A stretch of DNA of 64,000 nucleotides, from NCBI RefSeq assembly GCF_001477055.1, contig NZ_LDRK01000013.1, positions 1 to 64,000 of the forward strand, read 5' to 3'. The notes below the pieces were generated by a model. It did not search any database, had not been told where the DNA came from, and worked only from the letters and a program-made list of their open reading frames with translations. This DNA comes from Leucobacter chromiiresistens (GTDB taxonomy: Bacteria > Actinomycetota > Actinomycetes > Actinomycetales > Microbacteriaceae). Within the stretch, counting starts at the first letter, position 1. Every line of letters starts with the position of its first letter. Shown here piece by piece: positions 1 through 9,096 of the stretch. A program made the translations under genes and the position numbers.

Positions 1-155
1 CCCCCCCCCCCGAGTGAGCAGTATTTACTGAGCGGCGCCCGTCCGATCGCAGAGACTGCTCCCCCGGAACGGAACGTCGAGACCGCAGGAATAAAACGGA
101 CGTACGAGTTGGTGTATGGTAAGCGCGGGGGTGGCCGAACGAGAAGGTGTACGAG

Positions 156-1346
156 ATGGCCGACCCCGACTTCCACGCTGCGCAGCGAAACGGCGACTCC
201 GCTCCCCCGACGTCGGAGGGCGCGAGATCGAGCTCCTCCTCCACGCCGCCGGCCATCGCGGACCCCGTGCCTCCCGCGCCGGCTCGCTTCGTGCCGATGG
301 GCGCGTGGCAGATCATCGGCCGATCGTTCGGCCTCCTCGCCTCCAATCCTCGACGGGTGCTGATCGCAGGCGTGCTGATCCCATTCCTCATCAGCGGGAC
401 GGCTGCCCTCGCCTCGCAGCTCGCGCTGGTCGCTGCAGAGCACGCGGAGTACAGGCCCGAGCACCTGTCGCTCCTGCTCCTCTCGTTCGTCGTGACCATG
501 GTCGAGCTGGTGCTCTCGCTGGTCGTCCCCACGGCCGCTCAGGCCTACGTCCTCATGAGCTTCCGAGAGGCCGTGCTCGGCAATCGCGCGTCGAACGCCA
601 CCATCTTCTCCGGGCTGCGCGAAGTGTGGGGCGGCCTGATCCTCTGGGTGCTCATCCTCGCCGGCGCGGGCGCGGCGGTCGCCATCGTGGCCGTTGTGCT
701 CGTGTTCCTGTTCCTCCTCGCAACGGTGGTCTTCTCCGGAGACGCGTCCAGCTCCTCCGCGCCCTCAGCGGTGTGGCCCGGCCTCGTGATCCTGCTGGCG
801 CTGATCTGCATCCCCGTGGTCTGGCTGTCGATCCGAGTGGCCCTCACCCCCGCAGTCATCGTGCTCGACCGCATGCGCCTCGGAGCGGCGATTCGCGAGT
901 CTTGGAGGTTGACCCGAGGGAGGGGCTGGCGCGTCTTCGGCGTGTTCTTCGCGCTCGGCTCTGCGCACATGATCGTCTCGCTGCTCGCGCTCATCGTGTG
1001 CATCTTCGCCGCCGCTGCCGTCATGGGGGCCGTCTACTTCGAGATGTTCGGACCCTTCGAGCATTGGACGCTCGTGCTCATGTTCCCCGTGGTCCAGGCA
1101 CTCCTCGCGGCGATCTCCGTCGCCGTCACGGCCAACGCGGCCGGCCTGCTCACCGTCGATGCGCGCATGCGAGACGGGTGGCTCGCGGGATCGCTGAACG
1201 GCTACGCGGCCGCGCGCGACGCGGGCTTCGCGTCGTATGCCCTGCCCGATCCCTTCGTGTCGCCGCCCGAGTCCTTCGCTCCGCCGGGAGCCTTGTCGAC
1301 TGCTGCACGCCCGGATCCCGGCTCCCACACGACCACGTCGAGTTGA
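156..1346 (+). CDS. Multi-pass membrane protein, glycerophosphoryl diester phosphodiesterase membrane-domain-like
   Basis: Predicted integral membrane protein of 396 residues with no recognisable catalytic motif. About 45 N-terminal residues are polar and rich in Ser and Pro. They precede a PMGAWQIIGRSFGLLASNPR stretch and then about six hydrophobic segments, with a poorly conserved Pro-rich tail. The pattern (a short amphipathic SFGLLASNPRR entry helix followed by paired membrane helices) resembles the membrane domain of glycerophosphoryl diester phosphodiesterase-like actinobacterial proteins; this is a family resemblance only. I chose ATG 156 because GAGAAGG at 141-147 sits 8 bases upstream. 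An in-frame GTG at 147 would overlap that site. The gene stands alone, convergent with the next gene. Confidence 0.7.
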   Translation: MADPDFHAAQRNGDSAPPTSEGARSSSSSTPPAIADPVPPAPARFVPMGAWQIIGRSFGLLASNPRRVLIAGVLIPFLISGTAALASQLALVAAEHAEYRPEHLSLLLLSFVVTMVELVLSLVVPTAAQAYVLMSFREAVLGNRASNATIFSGLREVWGGLILWVLILAGAGAAVAIVAVVLVFLFLLATVVFSGDASSSSAPSAVWPGLVILLALICIPVVWLSIRVALTPAVIVLDRMRLGAAIRESWRLTRGRGWRVFGVFFALGSAHMIVSLLALIVCIFAAAAVMGAVYFEMFGPFEHWTLVLMFPVVQALLAAISVAVTANAAGLLTVDARMRDGWLAGSLNGYAAARDAGFASYALPDPFVSPPESFAPPGALSTAARPDPGSHTTTSS

Positions 1347-1396
1347 CGCGATCCGTCACCGAAACTGCTCACCCGCGACAACTCAGCCGCGATGAC

Positions 1397-2350
1397 TCAC
1401 CCCCGCGGGGTGCGCGCGCCGAGGTGCGGGCCCTGGTTGCCGATCTCTCGGCAGGTGATGCGGATCGTCCGCTCGCTCTCGTCGTACACGTGGCGCGCCG
1501 CGAGACGCCCGTCGGCGAGTGCACCCGCGAGCCAGGTGAAGCTCGCCGAGTCGACGGGCTGCTCCCCCTCCGCGAGCAGCATCAGCTGCAGCATGAGCAT
1601 CTCGGGCAGCGTGACGTGCGGCCCGTGCGCGAACCCGAGGCCCAGCACCGGCGGGCGCACTCCGGCGGGAATCAGCCGCAGGGTCCACGGGACCCCCGAC
1701 GAGGTCGCGACGGGCGCCCCGGCCGGAGCCGCATCGAGCACGCCGAATTCGTGCTCGGCCTCGGATGCGAGCACGAGAGCATGTGAGCGGTGCGTCTCCC
1801 CCACGGCATCCGGTGATCCATCGGTCGCTGCGGCGAAGGCCGCTCGCCAGACGTCGGCGCCGCATCCGAAGGGCGCCGGCACTGCAGTCAGCGACGGGTC
1901 TGCCGCCAGCTCCGCACCGAGCCGTGCGAAATCGACGCCGGCGGCGGCGAACGCCTCGGGCTCGGGCGGGTCCACGGACATCCAGGCGCATGCCGCGCGG
2001 GCAGCGGCGAAGCTGCGCTCCACCCGGCTCCTGGCACCCCGGTCGTCGATGTCGGCGAAGGCGGCCTGCGGCAGGAGGCGCGTCGCCGCGGCGTCGAGAC
2101 GGTCGTCCAGCGACGCCGCAGCTCCGGGCGTCGCATGGCGCGCAGCCGCTGCGTCAAGATCACTCGCGAGATCGGGGAACAGCGCGCGGATGAGTTCGAG
2201 CCGTGCGCTCACACGCCCCCGATCGCCGCGCCACGCCCCGTGGCTCGACGCTTCGCCGCCCCACGCCACCGCATCTCTCGCAGCCGCATCTCTCGATACT
2301 GCATCTCTCGACCTCCGATCTCCCGACACCGCATCCCCCGCCCTCGTCAT
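1397..2350 (-). CDS. Conserved-looking protein of unknown function, downstream of VWA gene
   Basis: I do not recognise this protein. From the first ATG it has 317 residues. The N-terminal 46 are low-complexity (RDAVS, RDAAA, RDAVA units) and come from a 15-bp tandem repeat. The ordered part starts at VSARLELIRALFPDL, and a GTG at 2212 preceded by GGGGG gives a 271-residue alternative that I think is at least as likely. The body is helical and Ala-rich, with several Trp residues, an LPEMLMLQLMLLAEGEQP segment and no membrane helix. It lies 66 bases downstream of the VWA gene on the same strand (204 bases if the GTG is used). It may therefore be an accessory protein of the VWA/MoxR pair; that role is inferred from position only. 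Confidence 0.6.
   Translation of the reverse strand: MTRAGDAVSGDRRSRDAVSRDAAARDAVAWGGEASSHGAWRGDRGRVSARLELIRALFPDLASDLDAAAARHATPGAAASLDDRLDAAATRLLPQAAFADIDDRGARSRVERSFAAARAACAWMSVDPPEPEAFAAAGVDFARLGAELAADPSLTAVPAPFGCGADVWRAAFAAATDGSPDAVGETHRSHALVLASEAEHEFGVLDAAPAGAPVATSSGVPWTLRLIPAGVRPPVLGLGFAHGPHVTLPEMLMLQLMLLAEGEQPVDSASFTWLAGALADGRLAARHVYDESERTIRITCREIGNQGPHLGARTPRG
2271..2340. repeat. Five-copy 15-bp tandem repeat
   Basis: GCATCTCTCG-like cores start at 2271, 2286, 2301, 2316 and 2331, exactly 15 bases apart. The first three are identical over 10 bases; the last two have decayed (CGATCTCCCG, GCATCCCCCG). The unit length is a multiple of three, so copy-number change would not shift the frame of the gene starting at 2350. 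If the gene really starts at 2212, the array lies in its 5' untranslated region. Confidence 0.8.
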
Positions 2351-2416
2351 CGCCGCCGACCGCCGCCGACCGCTGGGACGGCCGGCCCGAGCCGCCTGCG
2401 ACCGTCCCCCTTCACG

Positions 2417-4393
2417 CTATCGGATCGTCCGCTCGACGTCGTCGAGCAGCAGCGCGTGGAGCATCTCGGGCAGCGCGCGGGCGTCGCGCAGGGTGCGCCC
2501 CTGCGGCGCGTATCGGTCGGCGAGGTCGGCCGTTCCGATCCCGATGCCGTGCACCTCCACGCCGCTGCGCCGCAGTCGCCGCAGCGCATGCTCTGCGGCC
2601 ACGGGGTCGTTCGAGCCGCCGTCGCTGACGAGGATCACCACCCGTCTGCGCGCGAGCCCGCCCTCCGCCCGTGGCACGGTCGACGCTCCGTCGGCGGCGA
2701 TCACGCCGAGCTCGAGCGCTGCCGCCCGGAGCGCCGCGCCGTCGTTCGTCGACCCCCGCGGGGAGCGGATCGCGCCGTGCACCGCACGCCGCACCTGGTC
2801 GTCGAGGCCCGCGGAGAGCGGCTTCACCACGTCGACCGCCGAGTCGAAGACGATGAGCGCGGTGCGGATGTCGAGTTCGAGCGGCGCTCCGCTCGTTCGC
2901 TCGGCGGCCTCCACGTCGCGGGCCACTCCGGCGAGCGCCTCGGTCATGATGAGCATCGCATCGGCCGCCGCCTCGGCGGCCGCGCCCTGCATCGAGGCGG
3001 ATCGGTCGACGAGCAGCACGTAGTCGGTGCTTCCCGATCTTCGGGTGCGCCGCATGCGCAGGGCGCGGTCGCGGAAGGCGCGCGGGCGCGGAACGCCGGC
3101 CAGCGATTCCGCGACGGCCTGCGCGAGCGATTCGGCGGCGAGGTCGTCGCCGGCAGCGCTCGGGCGCGCGCTCGCCACCCGGCGCGGTGCGGCGCGCTCG
3201 ACGATCACGCGCGCCCAGACCGCGCGCATGCGCTCGATCGCGTCGGCGAGCTCCGCGGCGCGTCTCAGGTAGTCGGCGAGATCGGTGCGGGCGACGCCGC
3301 CGCCGGCACCGCCGCCCGCTCCCTCGGCGGGGTCCGGGGGGTTCCCCTCGGACCCCGCCGAGACGTCTTCGGACAGCGGGGCGCTCGAATCGGTGCGTCC
3401 GCCGCCGGGCATCGGGGTCGCGAGCACGCGGTCCATGAATCCCGCCTGCTGCGCGGCGAAGAGGTCGGCGCCCTCGGCCGTCTCGCGGCCGTCTCCGGCC
3501 CGCGCGCGCTCATCATCCGACTCCACGTTCGCGTCGCCCCCATCGGAGGTCTCGGCCTCGCCGCCCGAGTCGTCGTCCCCGGCGGCATCGGAGTCGCCCG
3601 AAGCGCCCCGACTCGACGCCAGCTCGCCGAGTGCATCGGCGTCGTCGCCCGCCGGGTCTGAGCCGCGCCCGCCAGCGTCGAGCCCGCGGTCGAGTGCGTC
3701 GCGCGCCGCCAGCCGGTCGTAGCCGGGAAGCAGCCAGGCGACCGCGCGCTCGTAACGGCGCACCGCCGCGCGAGTCGGATCGGGGCCCAGCACGCGTCGG
3801 AACACGCCGAGCGATCCGTCGGCCTCCGCATCGGGCCCGCCCGCTCCCTCGTCCGAGACCGGATCGAGCAGTCCGCGCCACTCCGAGTGCACCTCGGGAA
3901 TGGTGCCGACGAGCGGCGAATCGGCGTCAGCGGCCCCGGCGAGGCCCGCGTGCACGATCACGGCCACCCACTGCAGGTGCCGCGGCCAGGCCGACACGTC
4001 GCTCGGGATGCTGCGCTGCTGCGCGGCGCGGAGCGCCGGGCGGAGGCCGGGCATGGCGCTGAGCAGCTCGAGCGTCGACTGCACGCGATACACGGCGTCG
4101 AAGAGGGGCGCCGCCTCGGGGCGCACCCGCGCGAACGACTCGCGTCGACGCGCACGTGCGCGCTCGACGCGGGCGTTGCGCGGCCCCTCCCAGAGGTGCA
4201 GCAGCGCGAGCGCGATCGCCTCGGGCTCCGGGTGCCCGCGCACCCCGTACCACCCGAGCCCCACGCGCAGTCCGGCTTCCGTGAGCTCCCATGCGTCGTC
4301 ATCGGTCACGCGCACCGGGATGCCGAGGATCGCGCCGGTCGCCTCGACGCGTGCGCGCAGCTGCGCCCGCCGCGCATCGGCCGTCTCCGTCAT
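2417..4393 (-). CDS. VWA domain-containing protein, predicted MoxR partner
   Basis: Protein of 658 residues. The C-terminal 200 form a von Willebrand factor A domain, starting near residue 457 (DYVLLVDRSASM). D463, S465 and S467 form the DxSxS metal-ion (MIDAS) motif, and VSDGG near 591 supplies a further metal-site Asp. The N-terminal half is helical and Trp-containing. It is joined to the VWA domain by an acidic Gly/Asp/Ser linker (about 225-300) and a helical segment. VWA proteins of this size beside MoxR AAA+ ATPases act as adaptors in metal insertion or protein-complex remodelling. The ATPase gene is divergent at 4472. A TAGGGT hexamer at 4400-4405 lies six bases before ATG, suggesting a leaderless mRNA. 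There is no signal peptide, so a cytoplasmic location is expected. Confidence 0.85.
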   Translation of the reverse strand: MTETADARRAQLRARVEATGAILGIPVRVTDDDAWELTEAGLRVGLGWYGVRGHPEPEAIALALLHLWEGPRNARVERARARRRESFARVRPEAAPLFDAVYRVQSTLELLSAMPGLRPALRAAQQRSIPSDVSAWPRHLQWVAVIVHAGLAGAADADSPLVGTIPEVHSEWRGLLDPVSDEGAGGPDAEADGSLGVFRRVLGPDPTRAAVRRYERAVAWLLPGYDRLAARDALDRGLDAGGRGSDPAGDDADALGELASSRGASGDSDAAGDDDSGGEAETSDGGDANVESDDERARAGDGRETAEGADLFAAQQAGFMDRVLATPMPGGGRTDSSAPLSEDVSAGSEGNPPDPAEGAGGGAGGGVARTDLADYLRRAAELADAIERMRAVWARVIVERAAPRRVASARPSAAGDDLAAESLAQAVAESLAGVPRPRAFRDRALRMRRTRRSGSTDYVLLVDRSASMQGAAAEAAADAMLIMTEALAGVARDVEAAERTSGAPLELDIRTALIVFDSAVDVVKPLSAGLDDQVRRAVHGAIRSPRGSTNDGAALRAAALELGVIAADGASTVPRAEGGLARRRVVILVSDGGSNDPVAAEHALRRLRRSGVEVHGIGIGTADLADRYAPQGRTLRDARALPEMLHALLLDDVERTIR

Positions 4394-4471
4394 GCCCTCA
4401 CCCTATCCGGGCCGCTCGCCGCCCCTTCGTGCCGCTCGGCGCCCCTTCGTGCCGCGTGATAGCGTGACGCC
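4394..4471. promoter_or_regulatory. Divergent leaderless promoters with 20-bp tandem repeat
   Basis: On the minus strand TAGGGT (4405-4400), six bases, then ATG of the VWA gene. On the plus strand TGATAGCGT (hexamer TAGCGT 4460-4465), six bases, then ATG of moxR. Between the two -10 elements lie two tandem 20-base copies, 4411-4430 and 4431-4450, identical at 19 positions (GCCGCTCGCCGCCCCTTCGT form). Two helical turns per unit suggests a shared operator; no regulator is identified. Confidence 0.55.
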
Positions 4472-5935
4472 ATGCTGCCCGTCGACTCAGACCCCGTGCT
4501 CGGAGAGGCCGCCGCGCTGCGCGCGGAGACGCATCGCATCCGCCACGCCATGGCGATCGACGCCCGCGCGGAGACCCGCGCCGAAGCCCACGCTGATGCG
4601 GGCACCGACGTCGCAGACGGCACCGCCCGATCGCACGCTCGAGACCTCGCTCTCGTCTCGCAGCGCCTCAGCGCGTTGATCGATGACCCGGCGCACCGCC
4701 GAGTGATCGATGCGGCGCTGCAGTCCCGCGCCGGGTCCCTGCGCATCGCCGTCGCCGCGCGACGCGCGGAGGCCGAATCACGTCGCGACCGCGCCGGCGC
4801 GGATGCGGTCGTGGCGCGCGCGGTGCGCGGCGGGCGCGAGCTGACGGGAGCGGAATCGGAGCGGGTGCGCGAGCTGCGGGCTCGACGGCCCGACGACTCC
4901 TGGCAGTCGGCGATCGACAGCGTCGAGCGCCGAGACGCCGTGCTCGAGGCGCTGGGCACGCTGCGCATCCGAGACGCGCGACGCGAGTTGCGGGAGGGGC
5001 TGCTGCAGACCGAGCAAATGCGGGGCATCATCTCGGAGGCGGGCCCGGCGCTGCGCCGGGGCGACCCGGTGCTGCTCGTCGGCGAGACCGGCGGGGCGAA
5101 GACCGCGCTGGCCGAGCACCTCGGCCGCGTGGTGCTCGGGCGGGAGCCCGAACTGATCTCCGGGTACGGCGACATCACGAGCGCGCAGGTCGTCGGCACG
5201 CACGAGCTGCGCGCCGAGAATGGCGCCACGGTGAGCGTGTTCACGCCGGGGCCGCTGCTGCGCGCCATGCGCGAGGGCCGTCCGGTGATCCTCGACGAGG
5301 TGAACGCGATGCCGCCCGAGTTCTTGAAGCGCCTCAATCGCATTCTGCAGTTGCGGCCGGGAGACACCCTGAACGTGCAGGAGGATGCGGGGCGGCCCGT
5401 CTCCATCGCGGCCGGATTCGCGATCCTCGCCACCGCCAACGAGCAGACGCCTCACCGCTACCGGGGGCTCGATCGCCTGAGCGCCGAGCTGGTGAACCGC
5501 TTCGGGGCGAACGCGTACCGGGTGCACTACCCCGACACCGGCTGCGACTACGCGACGTTCCCTGCGGAGAACGGCCTGCTCGCGGTCGCGGCGGTGGCCG
5601 ATCATCACGGCGCGCTCCCCGAGCACCTGCCGCCCGACGCGCTGATCCGCGCGGCGCGCGCCGCGTTCGTCAGCCAGCAGGTGTTCGCGGGCGAGCACGG
5701 GGCCGGCTTCTCGGACTATGTGAGTGCGGAGCGGGAGATCGACGGGCGGCCCGGGCTCGAGGAGTCCGTCATCGCACCGCGCACGCTCGTCGCGATCCTG
5801 CAGAAGGTTGCGGGGAGCGCCGGCGAGATCGGGCTCGATCGCGCGTTCTCCCGCTTCGTCGAGGGCGTGATGCATCGCGAAGATCGGCGCGTGCTCGCGC
5901 TCATTCTCGAGGGTCAGGGGTTCCGGATCCGCTGA
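4472..5935 (+). CDS. MoxR-type AAA+ ATPase
   Basis: Cytoplasmic AAA+ ATPase of 487 residues. Residues 1-180 are helical, highly charged and Arg/Ala/Glu-rich, an extension not found in the minimal (about 330-residue) MoxR proteins. The ATPase core follows: Walker A GETGGAKT at 204-211, Walker B PVILDEVN at 271-278 (D275, E276), then an FAILATANEQ sensor region and a lid domain. MoxR ATPases usually work with VWA proteins in the maturation of enzyme complexes, and a VWA gene lies divergently 78 bases away. The ATG is supported by TAGCGT six bases upstream (leaderless type); there is no Shine-Dalgarno sequence. It ends 105 bases before the convergent aroB, and that gap holds only GC-rich dyads. 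Confidence 0.9.
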   Translation: MLPVDSDPVLGEAAALRAETHRIRHAMAIDARAETRAEAHADAGTDVADGTARSHARDLALVSQRLSALIDDPAHRRVIDAALQSRAGSLRIAVAARRAEAESRRDRAGADAVVARAVRGGRELTGAESERVRELRARRPDDSWQSAIDSVERRDAVLEALGTLRIRDARRELREGLLQTEQMRGIISEAGPALRRGDPVLLVGETGGAKTALAEHLGRVVLGREPELISGYGDITSAQVVGTHELRAENGATVSVFTPGPLLRAMREGRPVILDEVNAMPPEFLKRLNRILQLRPGDTLNVQEDAGRPVSIAAGFAILATANEQTPHRYRGLDRLSAELVNRFGANAYRVHYPDTGCDYATFPAENGLLAVAAVADHHGALPEHLPPDALIRAARAAFVSQQVFAGEHGAGFSDYVSAEREIDGRPGLEESVIAPRTLVAILQKVAGSAGEIGLDRAFSRFVEGVMHREDRRVLALILEGQGFRIR

Positions 5936-6040
5936 CGCGGGCCGTCGCGCACCCCGAGCCGGGCCGGCTACTGGTGCGCCGCACGGGCGTACTGCCGCAC
6001 GCGCGTGCCTCCGCACGCGCGATCCGCCGGCCGGCGGGCC

Positions 6041-7123
6041 CTAGCTCGCGATCTCCTGATAGGCGAACTGCAGCATCGATTCGTCGACGCCCGCGAGCAC
6101 GCGGGGCTTGCCGATCTCGTCGAGCACGATGAAGCGCAGCATGCCGGCGCGCGCCTTCTTGTCGCGCTGCATCGTCGCGAGGAGCCCCGGCCACCGCCCT
6201 GCCGGGTACGCGAGCGGCAGCGTCAGCGACGTGAGGATCCGGCGGTGCCGGTCCACGGCCTCATCCGAGAGTGCGCCGGCGAGCCGGCCGAGCTCGGCCG
6301 CATACATCATGCCGATCGAGATCGCGACGCCGTGCCGCCACTGGTAGCGCTCGGCGTGCTCGATGGCGTGGCCCAGGGTGTGCCCGTAGTTCAGGATCTC
6401 GCGCAGCCCGCCCTCCCGGAAGTCCTCGGAAACGACCCGCGCCTTCACGCCGACCGCCAGCTCGACCACGCGCTGGAACTCGGGGGTCGTCGGATCGGTG
6501 GCGCGATCCACATCGCGTTCGAGGATGTCGAGGATCTCGGGCTCCGCGATGAACCCGCACTTCGCGACCTCGGCGAAGCCCGCGAGGATCTCGTTGCGCG
6601 GCAGCGTCTGGAGCAGGTCGAGGTCGCAGATGACCGCAGCGGGGGCGTAGAAGCTGCCGACGAGGTTCTTGCCCTCGCTCGTGTTGATTCCCGTCTTGCC
6701 GCCGACCGAAGCGTCGACCATGCCGAGCACCGTCGTGGGGATCTGCACGAGTCGCACGCCGCGGAGCCAGGTCGCTGCGACGAACCCGGCGAGGTCGGTG
6801 ACCGCCCCGCCGCCGAGGCCGATCACGGCGTCGGTGCGCGTGAAATCCGACTGGCCGAGGATCTGCCAGCAGAATGCCGCGACCTCGACGCGCTTCGCGG
6901 ACTCGGCGTCGGGCACCTCGGCGAGCAGCACCTGGGTGTACCGCTCCTGCAACTGCTCGCGCAGGTCGTTCGCGAACTTGCCGACAGTGGGCGTGTGGAC
7001 GATCAGCACCTTCGCCACGCGATCGCCGAGCGCCTCCGGCACGCGATCGACCACGCCGCGGCCGATGGTCACCGTGTACGAGGTCTCCCCCGTGATCGCG
7101 ATCTCCGTCACTGCATCGGTCAT
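6041..7123 (-). CDS. aroB: 3-dehydroquinate synthase
   Basis: Second step of the shikimate pathway: converts DAHP to 3-dehydroquinate with NAD+ and a divalent metal, in the cytosol. 360 residues, the normal length. Visible family motifs are the NAD-binding GGGAVTDLAGFVAATWLRG, the substrate/metal region VDASVGGKTGIN, and NYGHTLGHAIEH with metal-binding His. Its ATG overlaps the stop of aroK in ATGA, so the two are translationally coupled. aroB is last of the aroE-aroC-aroK-aroB run; the nusB/efp genes that often follow aroB in actinobacteria are replaced here by the moxR/VWA locus. A longer open frame reaching 7450 is an artefact of the aroK region. Confidence 0.97.
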   Translation of the reverse strand: MTDAVTEIAITGETSYTVTIGRGVVDRVPEALGDRVAKVLIVHTPTVGKFANDLREQLQERYTQVLLAEVPDAESAKRVEVAAFCWQILGQSDFTRTDAVIGLGGGAVTDLAGFVAATWLRGVRLVQIPTTVLGMVDASVGGKTGINTSEGKNLVGSFYAPAAVICDLDLLQTLPRNEILAGFAEVAKCGFIAEPEILDILERDVDRATDPTTPEFQRVVELAVGVKARVVSEDFREGGLREILNYGHTLGHAIEHAERYQWRHGVAISIGMMYAAELGRLAGALSDEAVDRHRRILTSLTLPLAYPAGRWPGLLATMQRDKKARAGMLRFIVLDEIGKPRVLAGVDESMLQFAYQEIAS

Positions 7124-7854
7124 GACTGCTCCTTCTCGCCCCGACGGGCGGTGCGCTGGTGGCGTCCGCCGTTGCGGGCCCACTGGGCGACGCGACGGAC
7201 GAGCTGTTCTTGGGTCGCACGGTCGGTGCGGTACGTGACGTCTGCGACGGCCTCGTAGAGGGGCCTGCGCTCCTGCAGAATGCGGCCCCATGCCTGGGGG
7301 TCGTCGCGCAGCAACGGTCGACGCGCGAGGTTCGCCGTGCGCAGCACCGCCTCCTGCGTCGTCATGAGCAGAACGACCGGATGCCGGGCCAGGAGCGCGC
7401 GGGTCGACTCCGTGAGCACGGCGCCGCCGCCGAGTGCGACGATACGGCACCCCTCGGCGCCGAGCTCATCGGCGATGACCTCGGCCTCGATCCGGCGGAA
7501 CTCGGCTTCGCCGTGCGCTGCGAAGAAGTCGGTGATCGGTCCGTGCCGGCGCACGATGACGGCGTCGGTGTCGACGAACGGCACGCCGAGCTCCCGCGCG
7601 ACGCGCTTGCCGAGACTCGTCTTCCCGGCGGCCATGGGCCCCACGAAGACGATGGCGCGGTTGGGGAGCTGCGCGCCCGGCCGGCGGCGTCGTCGCCTGC
7701 GCTTCGACCGCGCGGGCTTCGCACCCTTCGCGGGGGCCTCGTGGGTCTCGTCCGCGACGGTCGGGATCACCTGCAGCGGGCTGGTCGGGGGCGACGGCTT
7801 CGGCTTGTGCTCCGGCGGCCCCGCATCCCGGGCCACCCTGCGGTGACCGCTCAT
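7120..7854 (-). CDS. aroK: Shikimate kinase with basic N-terminal extension
   Basis: Phosphorylates shikimate at the 3-hydroxyl using ATP (fifth pathway step). 244 residues against about 170 for the usual enzyme. The kinase fold begins near residue 70 (IVFVGPMAAGKTSLG, Walker A GPMAAGKT), followed by the shikimate-binding DTD motif (PFVDTDAVIV) and the GGGAVL loop. The first 70 or so residues form a disordered-looking extension rich in Pro and Lys, with seven consecutive Arg (RSKRRRRRRR) just before the kinase. I chose ATG 7854 because GAGGCGG lies at a good distance and the aroC stop is 13 bases upstream. The basic tail is unusual and could bind nucleic acid or be an unstructured linker. Confidence 0.93.
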   Translation of the reverse strand: MSGHRRVARDAGPPEHKPKPSPPTSPLQVIPTVADETHEAPAKGAKPARSKRRRRRRRPGAQLPNRAIVFVGPMAAGKTSLGKRVARELGVPFVDTDAVIVRRHGPITDFFAAHGEAEFRRIEAEVIADELGAEGCRIVALGGGAVLTESTRALLARHPVVLLMTTQEAVLRTANLARRPLLRDDPQAWGRILQERRPLYEAVADVTYRTDRATQEQLVRRVAQWARNGGRHQRTARRGEKEQS

Positions 7855-7867
7855 CGTCTGCGCCGCC

Positions 7868-9064
7868 TCACGACTCGATGACGGTCGACAGGCGCTCCGG
7901 AATCGCCGCGATGTACGCCTCGAGGTTGCGACGGGTCTCGGCGACGCTGTCGCCGCCGAACTTCTCGGCGACGGCGTCCGCAAGCACGAGGGCCGTCATC
8001 GCCTCAGCGACGACGCCGGCAGCGGGTACCGCGGAGACGTCGCTCCGCTGGTGGTGCGCCTTCGACTCCTCGCCGGTCGCGATGTCGACGGTCGGCAGCG
8101 CGTGCGGCACGGTCGCGATCGGCTTCATGCCGGCGCGTACCCGGAGCACCTGGCCGGTCGTCATCCCGCCCTCGATGCCCCCCGCGCGAGATGTCTCGCG
8201 CGCGATCCGGCCCGAGTCGAGATGCAGTTCGTCGTGCGCCGCCGATCCACGGCGCCGCGTCGTCTCGAATCCGTCTCCGACCTCGACCCCCTTGATCGCC
8301 TGAATGCCCATGAGCGCTCCGGCGAGCCGCGAGTCCAGTCGCCGGTCCCAGTGCACGTAGGATCCGAGCCCCGGCGGCAGGCCGTAGGCGAGCACCTCGA
8401 CGATGCCGCCGAGCGTGTCGCCCGACTTCTTCGTGTCGTCGACCTCGGCGACCATGCGCGCGCTGGTCTCGGCGTCGAAGCAGCGCAGCGGGTCCGCGTC
8501 GAGCGCATCGACGTCGTCGGGCCTGGGCAGCGCGTACCCGGCCGGAACCTGCACGTCGCCCATCGAGATGGTGTGGCTGACGAGCCTGATGCCGAGTTCT
8601 GCGAGGAAGGCGCGGGCGACTGCTCCGAGCGCGACGCGCGCGGCGGTCTCGCGAGCGCTGGCACGTTCGAGCACGGGGCGCGCCTCGTCGAAGCCGTACT
8701 TCTGCATTCCGGCGAGGTCGGCGTGCCCGGGCCGCGGGCGGGTGAGCGGCGCCCCGCGTCCGCGAGACTTCTCCGACAGCTCGGTCGCCTCGGCCGACAT
8801 CACCTCGGTCCACTTCGGCCACTCCGTGTTGCCGATGCGGATCGCGACGGGGCCGCCGATGGACACGCCCTGCACCACTCCCCCCGAGAGGTTCAGCTCA
8901 TCCTGCTCGAACTTCATGCGCGAGCCGCGGCCGTACCCCAGCTTGCGGCGCGCGAGATCCGCGCGGATCCCGTCGAGCGATACCGGGACGCCGGCAGGCA
9001 GCCCCTCGAGAACAGCGATCAGTTCGGGGCCGTGAGATTCTCCGGCGGTCAGCCAACGCAGCAT
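7868..9064 (-). CDS. aroC: Chorismate synthase
   Basis: Last shikimate-pathway enzyme: eliminates phosphate from EPSP to give chorismate, using reduced FMN. 398 residues, typical of the family. It starts [21 protein letters not shown] with the signature GESHGP, continues with GYGRGSRM and the internal [15 protein letters not shown] motif, and contains HTISMG. ATG 9064 is chosen because the protein family begins exactly there; the open frame upstream is the 3' side of aroE read out of frame. aroC lies 32 bases downstream of aroE and 13 bases upstream of aroK, in one transcription unit. Its product feeds pabB/pabC (folate), encoded later in this window. Confidence 0.97.
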   Translation of the reverse strand: MLRWLTAGESHGPELIAVLEGLPAGVPVSLDGIRADLARRKLGYGRGSRMKFEQDELNLSGGVVQGVSIGGPVAIRIGNTEWPKWTEVMSAEATELSEKSRGRGAPLTRPRPGHADLAGMQKYGFDEARPVLERASARETAARVALGAVARAFLAELGIRLVSHTISMGDVQVPAGYALPRPDDVDALDADPLRCFDAETSARMVAEVDDTKKSGDTLGGIVEVLAYGLPPGLGSYVHWDRRLDSRLAGALMGIQAIKGVEVGDGFETTRRRGSAAHDELHLDSGRIARETSRAGGIEGGMTTGQVLRVRAGMKPIATVPHALPTVDIATGEESKAHHQRSDVSAVPAAGVVAEAMTALVLADAVAEKFGGDSVAETRRNLEAYIAAIPERLSTVIES

Positions 9065-9096
9065 ACCCGCTATCCTCCCACACCCGGCCGCCTGCG

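Noticed and set aside
1-12. Run of C at the left edge
   Set aside because: A homopolymer at the window start is most likely an assembly or contig-edge effect; I attach no function to it.
5936-6040. Terminator between moxR and aroB
   Set aside because: Several GC-rich short dyads occur, but no single stem is convincing.
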